Assembly (NCBI RefSeq): GCF_016623585.1
Contig: NZ_JAEHFY010000005.1
Span: forward strand, 1 to 64,000
DNA: 64,000 nucleotides
Direction of reading: 5' to 3'
Source: Pedobacter segetis
GTDB taxonomy: Bacteria > Bacteroidota > Bacteroidia > Sphingobacteriales > Sphingobacteriaceae
The notes under the pieces were generated by a model. The model ran no database searches. It was given only the letters and a program-made list of their open reading frames with translations, and was not told the DNA's origin. Position numbers and translations under genes: made by a program. Of this stretch, positions 46,157 to 53,917 are shown one piece after another (positions within the stretch are counted from its first letter, which is position 1; the number at the start of each line of letters is the position of its first letter).

Positions 46157-46231
46157 TAAAGCTTATTTAGAAAAGTCGGGTTGGGGTATTTTTGGACTTT
46201 AACTTATCTTTTCCACCCTTTTTTAGGATGA

Positions 46232-46305
46232 ATAGAATTTAGCACCTTGTTTGCACAGGTTGCTAAGACTTCGTTGGGTCTAATCCCTCCGTCTTTCTCT
46301 ATAAG
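46232..46305 (-). ncRNA. SAM-I riboswitch (S-box leader) of metH-metF
   Basis: On the minus strand the SAM-I core is clear, in order: CTTATAGAG, GACGGAGGGATTAGACCC, GAAGTCTTAGCAACC, AAGGTGCTAAATTC. P1 closes by ATAGA (46303-46299) with TCTAT (46236-46232). The conserved GAGGGA, GCAACC and GGTGCTAA elements are all present. The promoter at 46312-46342 would start transcription right at its 5' end. SAM binding should reduce methionine-synthesis genes. The expression platform downstream is not obvious: GGGTGG and CCCCAACCC (46220-46186) can pair, with a poor T run. Confidence 0.93.
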
Positions 46306-46311
46306 CAGGTG

Positions 46312-46342
46312 CAAAGGTGCAACATTGTTTGGTTAAAAGCAA
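46312..46342 (-). promoter_or_regulatory. metH promoter
   Basis: The minus strand reads TTG, exactly 20 bases, CACCTTTG and C. The first base of the -7 box differs from TAnnTTTG, but spacing and the start position at the riboswitch fit. Confidence 0.65.
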
Positions 46343-46384
46343 ATATGGATTGCTTGTACGAAAAAATTTTGGCCGAACCTAAAA

Positions 46385-46816
46385 TCAAGTAATCTTAATG
46401 TTCGCTTTTAACTTTAAAAGTTCTTTTATAAATGTATCATTATCATCGGGGCTGATGTAAACCTCATCGTATTTATTGTATCTGATAACCAAACCTTTTC
46501 TGGCCGTAGCCGGTTTGTAGCCTATCCACTTTGTAGTGTTTTTTTGGATTTCTTTAATATCTTCAATTAGGATAACTCCTTTTAAGGGGCCGCAAAAATA
46601 TCTTAACTCTTTGGTGCTTAACGTGTACCTGGTTTTAAAAAATATCCAAATTAAAAGAAGGGAGATAGCAAGATCGATCAAGAATACGATCCCAGATTCT
46701 TTTGTTGGGCCATTCAAGTAAATGTCTGAAACAGTCAATATCATCATTAAAGAAATTACGCCTACAATTATCGCTATAAATAGAGGGTCTTTTCTGCTCT
46801 TAAATGTTTGCACCAT
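46385..46816 (-). CDS. Small membrane protein with bacterial PH-like domain
   Basis: The 143-residue protein has two transmembrane helices (about 13-31 and 42-60) and then a PH-like beta domain (about 62-140, TRYTLSTKELRYFCGPLKGVILIEDIKEIQKN...KGLVIRYNKYDEVYISPDD), as in the bPH_4 family. Function is unknown. It lies 6 bases downstream of xth on the same strand, so the two are probably co-transcribed. Confidence 0.75.
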   Translation of the reverse strand: MVQTFKSRKDPLFIAIIVGVISLMMILTVSDIYLNGPTKESGIVFLIDLAISLLLIWIFFKTRYTLSTKELRYFCGPLKGVILIEDIKEIQKNTTKWIGYKPATARKGLVIRYNKYDEVYISPDDNDTFIKELLKLKANIKIT

Positions 46817-46822
46817 TTTGTT

Positions 46823-47590
46823 TTAAAAACTTAACTCTAACAAAATAGGGCAATGATCAGAATGTTTGGCTTCTGGTAAAATAGCCGCTCTTTTTAAATG
46901 CTCTTCCATTTCTATGCTTGCCATGTGATAATCAATTCGCCAGCCTAGGTTTTTGCTCCTAGCTCCGGCTCGGTAGCTCCACCAAGTATAATTATGTGGT
47001 TCTGGATTAAAATGGCGGAAGGTATCTATAAACCCTAAATGAATAAAGCTATCCATCCAAGCTCTTTCTTCTGGTAAAAACCCCGATGAATTTGCGTTTG
47101 ATTTTGGGTTGTGGATGTCTATCGCTTTATGGCAAATGTTGTAATCGCCAGAGATGATCAATTTTGGAAAAACGGCTTTTAAGCGAGAAATATAATCGGC
47201 AATTTCATCTAAAAACTTGTATTTAAAACCCTGACGAATATCGCCGCTGCTACCTGATGGGAAATAAGCGCTGATGATAGAAAAATCGTCGAAATCTGCC
47301 CTGATCATTCTTCCCTCTTGATCGTATTCTTCAATTCCACAACCGTATTCTACGTGGTTGGGTTCTATTTTAGAAAAGATCGCCGTACCGCTATAACCCT
47401 TTTTCTCTGCCGGGAACCAATAATGTTTGTAGCCCAGTTGCTCTAAAATAACAATATCGACGATCTGATCTGGTGTTGCCTTGATTTCTTGCAGGCAAAC
47501 TATATCTGCATCTGTTGCTTGCAGCCAAGCAAAAAAATCTTTGTTTATTGCTGCTCTTATTCCGTTTACGTTGTAGGATATGATTTTCAT
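46823..47590 (-). CDS. xth: Exodeoxyribonuclease III / AP endonuclease
   Basis: The 255-residue endonuclease/exonuclease/phosphatase-fold enzyme has ISYNVNGIRAA with its Asn, VCLQEIKA (metal Glu), ISGDYNICHKAIDI (Asp, Asn), NYTWWSYRAGARSKNLGWRIDY and the catalytic pair in KHSDHCPI. It cuts DNA at abasic sites in base-excision repair. Confidence 0.95.
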   Translation of the reverse strand: MKIISYNVNGIRAAINKDFFAWLQATDADIVCLQEIKATPDQIVDIVILEQLGYKHYWFPAEKKGYSGTAIFSKIEPNHVEYGCGIEEYDQEGRMIRADFDDFSIISAYFPSGSSGDIRQGFKYKFLDEIADYISRLKAVFPKLIISGDYNICHKAIDIHNPKSNANSSGFLPEERAWMDSFIHLGFIDTFRHFNPEPHNYTWWSYRAGARSKNLGWRIDYHMASIEMEEHLKRAAILPEAKHSDHCPILLELSF

Positions 47591-47632
47591 TTTTTCAGTT
47601 GGGTTAGTTGAAATAGTTGATTGGTGGTTTTG

Positions 47633-47745
47633 GAAATTTGTGCAGAAATGGCATTACTTGCAGAACCATTGTTGTACCGCACTAAACCAAATAATTAACG
47701 AAAAACCTGAGTTGAACCACCATTAGCCATTTTTGTGCAAATTTG
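47633..47745. repeat. Imperfect inverted repeat upstream of xth
   Basis: GAAATTTGTGCAGAAATGGC at 47633 faces the complement of TTAGCCATTTTTGTGCAAAT at 47723, with about 70 bases between. The spacer holds no gene. Confidence 0.5.
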
Positions 47746-47763
47746 CTGTTATAAGGCGTTTTT

Positions 47764-48048
47764 TTATGCAGGTATTGGGTTTACTTTTAGTTGTCCGCCA
47801 ACAGCTTTCAATACTTTCATAATAGTTGAAAATTGTGGTTTGGCCCCGTCTGATAGTGCTTTGTATAAGCTCGGCCTGCTCATTCCGGTTTCTTGCGCTA
47901 TTTTGGTCATACCTATTGCTTTAGCGATGTGTCCAATTGCAGTCACAACCTCGGCATCATTTCCTTCTTCCAAAACCGCATTTAAGTATTCGGCGATCAT
48001 TTCGTTGCTGTCTAAATAATCTGCTATGTCAAATTTTGATGTTTCCAT
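47764..48048 (-). CDS. HigA-like antitoxin, XRE family
   Basis: The 94-residue protein matches the 'addiction module antidote' family next to HigB/RelE-type toxins (HI1420 type). Its N-terminus is FDIADYLDSNEMIAEYLNAVLEEGND and its helix-turn-helix is GMTKIAQETGMSRPSLYKALSDGAKPQFSTIMKVLKAVG. It neutralises the partner toxin and represses the operon. Its ATG lies 1 base after the toxin stop codon, so toxin comes first, as usual for this type. Confidence 0.88.
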   Translation of the reverse strand: METSKFDIADYLDSNEMIAEYLNAVLEEGNDAEVVTAIGHIAKAIGMTKIAQETGMSRPSLYKALSDGAKPQFSTIMKVLKAVGGQLKVNPIPA

Positions 48049-48049
48049 T

Positions 48050-48355
48050 TTATTTTTTTAGGTTATCCAAAATTACTTTCGCTTTTTCGATGTCTTTTTG
48101 TTGAGTGGATTTGTCTCCGCCAATTAGTAGAATAATAATTTTTCCATCAATTTCTTTGAAATAAATCCTATAGCCTTTTGCGTAATTGATTCTCAATTCA
48201 CTAATCCCGTTTCCAACTGGCTTGCAATCTCCAAAATGTTCTTCATTTTCTAGTTTCTGTAGCCTGAGCAAAATTTTTGCCTTAGCTCTCAAGTCATTCA
48301 GCTTTTTAAACCACTTGTCAAATTCTGTTAACTTTTCAATAAAGTATATTTACAT
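48050..48355 (-). pseudogene. RelE/ParE-type toxin with stop at codon 2
   Basis: Homology to the HI1419/HigB-type toxin is clear: EFDKWFKKLNDLRAKAKILLRLQKLE, then FGDCKPVGNGISELRINYAKGYRIYF and IILLIGGDKSTQQKDIEKAK. Translation from the obvious ATG (48355-48353) stops at once, because codon 2 is TAA (48352-48350). The remaining frame encodes the whole family domain with no ATG. Rescue would need ATT (48340), ATA (48349) or TTG (48292), and the last loses the conserved EFDKW. It may be a recently inactivated toxin, a start-codon oddity or a sequencing error. Confidence 0.65.
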
Positions 48356-48376
48356 AAAATTGTATTCGTTAGGATA

Positions 48377-48408
48377 CAAAAATATAATTAATAGTCTGTT
48401 GTTGCAAA
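48377..48408 (-). promoter_or_regulatory. Toxin-antitoxin operon promoter
   Basis: The minus strand reads TTTG, 20 bases, TATTTTTG, a perfect consensus match. It ends about 21 bases before the broken toxin start, so the operon should still be transcribed. Confidence 0.75.
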
Positions 48409-48563
48409 TCCGTTTTTGAGGATTTTGTGGAGTTAAAATGCTTTACAACGTTTTGCAAGTTTAAGCTGTGCTCGAGTTATAGTGCTGATTTTCGACTTAG
48501 CATAAACATAATTATTTGCATAAAAGGAAGTGAAAGCACTTCGCCTTGGCATTGATTAAGCTG

Positions 48564-48998
48564 TTATAGCCATTTTTTTTTCATTCCGACATGATTTTCC
48601 ATTTCCGAGGTTTTTTCAAATCCGAGGTTTCGATAAAATTTTATAGCTTTAATATTTATCTTAAAAACTTGTAAATAAATCAGTTTTTTTTCGGACGTAG
48701 CTCGTTCAATAATTTCTTTCATAATCGTCTTTCCTATCCCTAGATTCTGAAATTCGTTATCTATGAGTAAATTCTCTATATAGATTTCGTCAAATGTTTC
48801 TTTCAAAACCAAATATCCTACTTCTCTTAGATCATGAATAATTATTTTAGTTTTAGATGCCATGAAATTTGTTTCATGTATTTTCCTTTGTGTTTTTTTA
48901 TTCCAAGTCCATATTCTTTCTACATACATTTTAATCGAATTGGTTTTAATTCGGTATGTTAATTCTAAATCTTTATTTATTGCATCTCTTAAGTTCAA
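48564..48998 (-). CDS. GNAT family N-acetyltransferase
   Basis: The roughly 144-residue protein has the GNAT core: LRDAINKDLELTYRIKTNSIKMYVERIWTW at the N-terminus, EIYIENLLIDNEFQNLGIGKTIMKEII (acetyl-CoA loop Q/RxxGxG/A as QNLGIGK), and KLIYLQVFKINIKAIKFYRNLGFEKT. The domain begins near residue 1 of a TTG start at 48998. The open frame continues upstream to 49184 with MFPKLRKGQALRYTPF..., but that stretch is repeat DNA. Substrate unknown. Confidence 0.75.
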   Translation of the reverse strand: MNLRDAINKDLELTYRIKTNSIKMYVERIWTWNKKTQRKIHETNFMASKTKIIIHDLREVGYLVLKETFDEIYIENLLIDNEFQNLGIGKTIMKEIIERATSEKKLIYLQVFKINIKAIKFYRNLGFEKTSEMENHVGMKKKWL

Positions 48999-49090
48999 AT
49001 GTATGTTCGGTTTTCTAAAATTGGCTATAACATTAGGCTTGTGATGATGGTTGGTTTTTGATTTATCATTATTCGCGTTTTTTTTTGTGT

Positions 49091-49189
49091 TAAGGATTGG
49101 AGCGGCACCCCGGATTGGCCGCCTTTTTTTGCGGACAAACGGAGTATAGCGTAAAGCCTGACCCTTGCGAAGCTTGGGGAACACCCTGA
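49091..49189. repeat. REP-like intergenic repeat
   Basis: A GC-rich segment between the GNAT and cyclophilin genes. It has GCGGC...GGCCGC and CCGCCTTTTTTTGCGG hairpin potential and a terminal GGTGTTCCCCAAGCTTCGC stretch on the minus strand. Composition differs sharply from its AT-rich surroundings, and its style matches dispersed repeats of this group. It may also terminate the cyclophilin transcript. Confidence 0.5.
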
Positions 49190-49191
49190 TT

Positions 49192-49881
49192 TTATTCTTT
49201 TAAAGACCTCAATAGTTTTCTCAATTCTTTTTTCTCTACCAAACTAACGTTCATTTTGATATCTGTTAGCGGCCTGTCGTTCCCATCTACTTTTACGGTA
49301 CAAATATTATCGACCATGATCATCCCCTTTACCACTTCGCCAAAAACGGTATAATTTTGATCGAGATGTGGGGCGCCGCCGATGGTTTTATAAACCTCTC
49401 TTTGTTCTTTAGGGATTTTTCTGCCGCCCAACCTGTTTTTTTCTACGGAATCTAACTCTTCATCTGTAAAGACCTTCCCTTGTACAATATAAAATTGGGA
49501 AGCGCTAGATGCTTTTTCGGGATTATTATCTCTTGCGGCAGCCAAAGCGCCCTTTTTATGAAACAGATCGGGGTTAAATTCTGCCGGGATGGTATAGCCC
49601 AGATCGCCATCACCTAATTGTTGGCCGGGTTTTGCGGTTTTAGAAGTAGGATCGCCGCCTTGTATCATAAATTGTGGTATCACCCTATGAAAAAGGGTTC
49701 CGTTAAGTGTACCGTCTTTAATTATTTTTATAAAATTATCACGGTGTTTTGGTGTTTGGTTATATAATTTGATATAAACCGTACCGTAATTGGTGCTTAT
49801 TTTTACGTAAGTGTTTTTTGGTTTTGATGCAAATACGGTTGTAAAAAACAAACAAAAAAGTGGCAATAGAAATTTTTTCAT
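49192..49881 (-). CDS. Peptidyl-prolyl cis-trans isomerase, cyclophilin type
   Basis: The 229-residue protein has a signal peptide (MKKFLLPLFCLFFTTVFA) and a cyclophilin domain: TNYGTVYIKLYNQTPKHRDNFIKI, GTLFHRVIPQFMIQGGDPTSKTAKPG (active-site Phe/Arg/Gln), AAARDNNPEKASSASQFYIV and YTVFGEVVKGM. It acts as a periplasmic folding catalyst. It lies 2 bases from the next upstream gene. Confidence 0.93.
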   Translation of the reverse strand: MKKFLLPLFCLFFTTVFASKPKNTYVKISTNYGTVYIKLYNQTPKHRDNFIKIIKDGTLNGTLFHRVIPQFMIQGGDPTSKTAKPGQQLGDGDLGYTIPAEFNPDLFHKKGALAAARDNNPEKASSASQFYIVQGKVFTDEELDSVEKNRLGGRKIPKEQREVYKTIGGAPHLDQNYTVFGEVVKGMIMVDNICTVKVDGNDRPLTDIKMNVSLVEKKELRKLLRSLKE

Positions 49882-49883
49882 GT

Positions 49884-50228
49884 TTAAGAGAATATATCTT
49901 CAAAATAATTGACGATCAATGTTTTCATCAGCATTTCTTGTTCTAAAATATTGTATGCCGGTATGGCTTTCAATTTTTTCCAATGTGGCCAACCATCTTG
50001 ATCGGTGCCTTCTAATTCATAAAAGCCCAGATCTGAAAACAGCCTGCAATTGGCAATGTGCATCAATTCTTCTTTCTCCCTTTTGCTGAATTTTTTTGGC
50101 CCTTGCCCCAGTTCTTGTACGCCAATCAAAAACAAGATCACTTTTATATCGGGTTTTTCATTATCAAACTTATTTGCTAATTGATCTTGTAATTTTAAAA
50201 ACTTTTGGTTTACTTCTGCTGGTTTCAT
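49884..50228 (-). CDS. Conserved hypothetical protein
   Basis: The 114-residue protein is predicted soluble and mostly helical: MKPAEVNQKFLKLQDQLANKFDNEKPDIKVILFLIGVQELGQGPKKFSKREKEELMHIANCRLFSDLGFYEL. I do not recognise a function; the look is of a conserved Bacteroidota family. The ATG at 50228 lies 6 bases after a TATATTTG promoter element, so the mRNA is probably leaderless. It is 2 bases upstream of the cyclophilin gene, in one operon. Confidence 0.7.
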   Translation of the reverse strand: MKPAEVNQKFLKLQDQLANKFDNEKPDIKVILFLIGVQELGQGPKKFSKREKEELMHIANCRLFSDLGFYELEGTDQDGWPHWKKLKAIPAYNILEQEMLMKTLIVNYFEDIFS

Positions 50229-50234
50229 GTTTTG

Positions 50235-50242
50235 CAAATATA
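50235..50242 (-). promoter_or_regulatory. -7 element of the 50228 gene
   Basis: TATATTTG on the minus strand ends 6 bases before the ATG. A TTG lies only 14 bases upstream, so the -33 element is weak. Confidence 0.5.
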
Positions 50243-50329
50243 TCGGATTTTTAAAACAAGCATCATTATTTTATGTTAAAGCAAGTTGTATGGAAATAAA
50301 ATTGTTACCTTAATATGTTTGCGGTTTTA

Positions 50330-50337
50330 TACCTTTG
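50330..50337 (+). promoter_or_regulatory. -7 element of the 50342 gene
   Basis: TACCTTTG ends 4 bases before the ATG at 50342. The nearest upstream TTG is about 25 bases away. Confidence 0.45.
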
Positions 50338-50341
50338 TGAT

Positions 50342-50671
50342 ATGCTTAGGAGAAAAAGCTTAAATACCTTATTAGCACTATCACTGATGTTTTCTATGAT
50401 CAGTGCGGCGGTTCCTTTGCATAATATTTTTCATCATCATTATTTTATACCTGCCGATACTTGCGGAAACAGCTGCCACAAACATTTAAAGAATTACACC
50501 AAGCCTTGCTGCACTACTTCTGATGCTGTTTTTTTAGGAGAATTACCCACAGAGCCGGCGCATATTACCGTAAATCAAAAAGTTACGGTATTAACCTACC
50601 TATTAAAAGACGATAATTATTTTCAGTTTTTTCATCTTACCAAAAACAAGGCTCCGCCTGTAACTGCTTAA
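50342..50671 (+). CDS. Small exported His/Cys-containing protein
   Basis: The 109-residue protein starts MLRRKSLNTLLALSLMFSMISAAVPLHNIF, a signal peptide or anchor. The mature part begins with HHHYFIPADTCGNSCHKHLKNYTKPCCTT, clustering His and Cys as in metal-binding proteins, then a short polar region. It lies 68 bases upstream of a TonB receptor on the same strand. I infer a role in metal handling with that receptor; no family name is known to me. Confidence 0.65.
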   Translation: MLRRKSLNTLLALSLMFSMISAAVPLHNIFHHHYFIPADTCGNSCHKHLKNYTKPCCTTSDAVFLGELPTEPAHITVNQKVTVLTYLLKDDNYFQFFHLTKNKAPPVTA

Positions 50672-50739
50672 TTTTCTAGAATTCTATTATTAATTAAGCG
50701 GTTAATTACCGCATTATTCTTTTATTTCAAAAAATTAAG

Positions 50740-53055
50740 ATGAAACGTATTCTTTATAGTTTGATATGTCTTTTTATAGGCTTTTCAAACGTTTATTCAG
50801 CAGATATTACTTTTTCTGGGAAAGTGATCGATGCACAAAACAAACAACCTTTGCCCGGCGCAACTATTACCATACAAGAATTAAAAGTAAGTTCTTTAAC
50901 CAACGTTGATGGTAAATTCAGTTTTAACAGGATCCCAGATAAAGGAAAATTCTTGGTCCAGGTTTCTTATCTAGGTTATAAATACCAAAACAAAACCATT
51001 GATTTTGCAACTACTCAAAACATTACGTTTGAGTTGCAACCCAGTTTAATTGAAGCCAATGAAGTGGTGGTAACCGGTACGGTTACGGGTGCAGATAGCA
51101 AGAAAAACAGCACTTCTGTAGGGGTTTTGTCTAAAGATGAAATGCTAGACAGGCCTTCTACAAATTTAATAGATGCGGTTTCTAAAATTGCCGGGGTTAA
51201 TCAAATTACCACTGGGCAAGCTATTTCAAAGCCTGTTATTAGGGGGCTTTCTTACAACAGGATAGTTACCATTAATGATGGCGTAAAGCAAGAAGGCCAA
51301 CAATGGGGAGACGAACACGGGATCGAGATCGATCAATACAGTGCAGATAGGGTAGAGGTTTTACGCGGAGCTGCAAGTTTACTTTACGGGGCTGATGCCC
51401 TTGGAGGTGTTATCAATATTTTAGAACCACTAACTGTGCCTGAAGGTACCGTTAAAGGAGAAGTGCTGAGTAATTATTCTTCAAACGGCGGGTTGAGCGC
51501 AAATTCTGCGATGTTAACAGGTAATTCTGATGGCTTTGTATGGCGGGCCCGGGGAACTTATAAAAATGCCTATTCTTTTAAAACCCCCGAATATTATTAT
51601 CCAAACTCTGGTTTTAACGAGCGCTCTTACGAAGGGATGTTCGGTTTAAATAAGGCTTGGGGTTACAGCCATGTAAATGTTTCTTATTTTAATAACAAAA
51701 TAGGTTTTTATGATCCCCAAGTAGATGCAAATGGTAATTTTTTGAATGATAATGGAGATGTGATTACCTCTGCCGAAACCAAAAGCAGAACCTTGCAATA
51801 CCCAAACCAAGATATATCGCATTTTAAAGTTGCTTCTAACAGTAATTTTCTGTTTGATAAAGGCAACCTCAAATTAGATTTGGGTTTCCAAAACAATGTA
51901 AGGAAAGAGTTGGCAAGCGCCAACCCATCTTTGTTTTTTGATCTAAACACCTACACGCTTGACGCAAAATATTATTTTGAACAAAAAAACGCATGGCAAC
52001 CTGTGCTTGGTTTGAGTACGGATTATGCGCATAGCCAAAATAAAGGAAAAGAGTTTTTAGTACCCGATTATAATTATTTTGGAGTTGGTGCCTTTTATTA
52101 TGTTAAAAAAGATTGGGAAAACTCAAGTTTTAATGCGGGCTTACGTTATGATTATAGAAATAACCAAGGAAAAGATCTATTTTTAAATGGGGAACAAAAA
52201 TTTACCGCTTTTAATACCAATTATTCTAATTTAAGCGGTGCCGTGGGTTTTACGCATCAGTTTAACGATAAATTTAATTTTAAAACTAATTTGAGTACAG
52301 GTTTTAGAGCACCCAACCCAGCCGAGCAGGGTTCTAACGGCATACATGAAGGCACTTTTAGGTATGAGGTTGGGACCAATGATTTAAAGGCCGAAAAAAG
52401 CTATCAGGCTGATGTATCTTTTGGTTATACCACAGAAAATTTTGATATAAACCTAAGTTTTTACAACAATTACATGGCGGATTATATCTTTTTGGCACAA
52501 AAAAACGGAGAGACCATAGATGTTACTGATGATAACGGACAAACGCAAACTTTCCCGCTATTTAGGTACCAACAAGATAATGCAGATTTATATGGTACAG
52601 ATGCCAGCTTGATTTTTCACCCTACAAGTTTTTTCCATTTCGAGAATACATTTAGTTATGTACACGCAGAAAATTTAGCTCAAAACAGGCCTTTGCCATT
52701 TATACCTGCAGCAAGTTTAAGAAACGAGATAAGGCTAGAGCCTAAAATAAAAAGTTTAAAAAGCAGCTATTTCTCTGTTGGTTTAGATAATTATTTTGCC
52801 CAAAACAGGATTGATAATTTTGAGACCACAACCGGAGGCTATTCTTTATTAAGAGCGGGCATTGGTACCGCATTTAACATAGGCAAGCAGGTGGTTAGGC
52901 TAAATGTTTCTGGAAACAACTTATTAAACAAAAAGTATTATGATCATTTGAGCAGGTTTAAACCGGGCAGGTTAGATGAAACAAATCCAACTTTTGGGAT
53001 TTATAACCCTGGCAGAAACGTAACCTTTGGCGTTTATTTGCCGCTTAGTTTGTGA
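50740..53055 (+). CDS. TonB-dependent receptor, putative metal type
   Basis: The 771-residue receptor has a signal peptide (to about residue 20), a carboxypeptidase-regulatory-like domain (about 24-108), a plug (about 110-230, NSTSVGVLSKDEMLDRPSTNLIDAVSKIAGV, GASLLYGADALGGVINI) and a barrel to the terminal Phe/Leu strand (NVTFGVYLPLSL). The plug contains GVKQEGQQWGDEHGIEID, a pattern I associate with zinc/copper-type receptors. It lacks the STN domain, so no FecR signalling is expected. Cargo is inferred, not shown. Confidence 0.85.
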   Translation: MKRILYSLICLFIGFSNVYSADITFSGKVIDAQNKQPLPGATITIQELKVSSLTNVDGKFSFNRIPDKGKFLVQVSYLGYKYQNKTIDFATTQNITFELQPSLIEANEVVVTGTVTGADSKKNSTSVGVLSKDEMLDRPSTNLIDAVSKIAGVNQITTGQAISKPVIRGLSYNRIVTINDGVKQEGQQWGDEHGIEIDQYSADRVEVLRGAASLLYGADALGGVINILEPLTVPEGTVKGEVLSNYSSNGGLSANSAMLTGNSDGFVWRARGTYKNAYSFKTPEYYYPNSGFNERSYEGMFGLNKAWGYSHVNVSYFNNKIGFYDPQVDANGNFLNDNGDVITSAETKSRTLQYPNQDISHFKVASNSNFLFDKGNLKLDLGFQNNVRKELASANPSLFFDLNTYTLDAKYYFEQKNAWQPVLGLSTDYAHSQNKGKEFLVPDYNYFGVGAFYYVKKDWENSSFNAGLRYDYRNNQGKDLFLNGEQKFTAFNTNYSNLSGAVGFTHQFNDKFNFKTNLSTGFRAPNPAEQGSNGIHEGTFRYEVGTNDLKAEKSYQADVSFGYTTENFDINLSFYNNYMADYIFLAQKNGETIDVTDDNGQTQTFPLFRYQQDNADLYGTDASLIFHPTSFFHFENTFSYVHAENLAQNRPLPFIPAASLRNEIRLEPKIKSLKSSYFSVGLDNYFAQNRIDNFETTTGGYSLLRAGIGTAFNIGKQVVRLNVSGNNLLNKKYYDHLSRFKPGRLDETNPTFGIYNPGRNVTFGVYLPLSL

Positions 53056-53065
53056 TAGCTCTTGT

Positions 53066-53110
53066 TAATTTGGTGGTTATTTTTTGAAGAAATAACCGCC
53101 AAATTTTTAT
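53066..53110. terminator. Bidirectional terminator after the TonB receptor
   Basis: A long stem AATTTGGTGGTTATTT / AAATAACCGCCAAATT with one wobble pair is followed by a T run, between two converging genes. Confidence 0.8.
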
Positions 53111-53120
53111 TAAGTATAAT

Positions 53121-53531
53121 TTAGGTTTTAAATTTTAAAAGAAAATCTGAACTATTAAGGATTGGTATATTTCTGAAAGGATGTAAAATTAACAAATCCT
53201 TATCGCCAGTAAGCAGGCAAGCAGCATTTGCTGCAACTGCTAGCTCTAAAAATTTATTGTCTTTTGGGTCTCTGCAAACAGTTATTCTTTCTGTTGGCAA
53301 AAATAGTTTTGAATTCTTTTTAATCTTGTCGATTAAAACAGCTCGTTCATTATCTAAGAGGTATTTATCGAATTTCTTTCTGTATAAAACTTCTTCTAAT
53401 TCTTCAATAGTACTAGAAGAAATTGCAATCTTTCCTAAATTGAGTACCTGATCAAATGCTTTTGCATTTACATTGTTTTTAATTAAAGCAGAACTAATCA
53501 ATGAATTTGTATCAATTACAAAGAAATTCAT
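53121..53531 (-). CDS. PIN domain toxin
   Basis: The 136-residue protein has PIN-fold acidic residues: D7 in VIDTNSLISSAL, E in STIEELEEVL, D in CRDPKDNKFLELAVAA and D in LLTGDKDLLIL. It belongs to the 'putative toxin-antitoxin component, PIN family' (COG1569). Such proteins are Mg-dependent RNases. Its ATG follows the antitoxin stop directly. Confidence 0.85.
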   Translation of the reverse strand: MNFFVIDTNSLISSALIKNNVNAKAFDQVLNLGKIAISSSTIEELEEVLYRKKFDKYLLDNERAVLIDKIKKNSKLFLPTERITVCRDPKDNKFLELAVAANAACLLTGDKDLLILHPFRNIPILNSSDFLLKFKT

Positions 53532-53759
53532 TTAATCTTCTTCTAAAATTTCATTTAAAATATCATCCGTAAGGCCGCGTTGTTCCATCGTATTTCTCAA
53601 TTTTTCCAAATATTCTTCAAACGCCTTATTATCATCTCCAATTAATTCTTTACTCAATTTTATATCAAACAAAAGTAAAACTCGGTTTTTAAGTTCTTGA
53701 CTAGCATTTCTCCACTTTTCGGCAATTGAATCTTCTACTTCTAAAACTATCTTTTCCAT
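53532..53759 (-). CDS. Putative antitoxin of the PIN toxin
   Basis: The 75-residue acidic protein (MEKIVLEVEDSIAEKWRNASQELKNRVLLLFDIKLSKELIG...) starts with a short beta strand as in ribbon-helix-helix-like antitoxins and ends in a charged helix (LTDDILNEILEED). It is assigned by position and size, directly upstream of and abutting the PIN gene. A TAAATTTG element (plus 53779-53786) may be its promoter. Confidence 0.75.
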   Translation of the reverse strand: MEKIVLEVEDSIAEKWRNASQELKNRVLLLFDIKLSKELIGDDNKAFEEYLEKLRNTMEQRGLTDDILNEILEED

Positions 53760-53881
53760 GTGAATAATTTTTAATAATCAAATTTAATCAAAATAAGATT
53801 AAAATATTTCTGATTTATTTAAGATCTAGGTATAGCTCAATAACATAAAAATTTTAAGCAAAAATCTGTAATGTTTAATTT

Positions 53882-53907
53882 GCTTTTGTATCTATACTTA
53901 CAAAAGC
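53882..53907. promoter_or_regulatory. Palindrome upstream of ECF sigma gene
   Basis: A perfect 9-base inverted repeat GCTTTTGTA / TACAAAAGC with an 8-base spacer ends 10 bases before the ATG of the sigma gene. It could be an operator or an mRNA hairpin near the ribosome site. Confidence 0.45.
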
Positions 53908-53917
53908 TAATTGTTAA

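Noticed and set aside
47764-53759. Genomic island or prophage spanning the two toxin-antitoxin modules
   Set aside because: No integrase, transposase, tRNA or attachment repeats; housekeeping genes lie between the modules.
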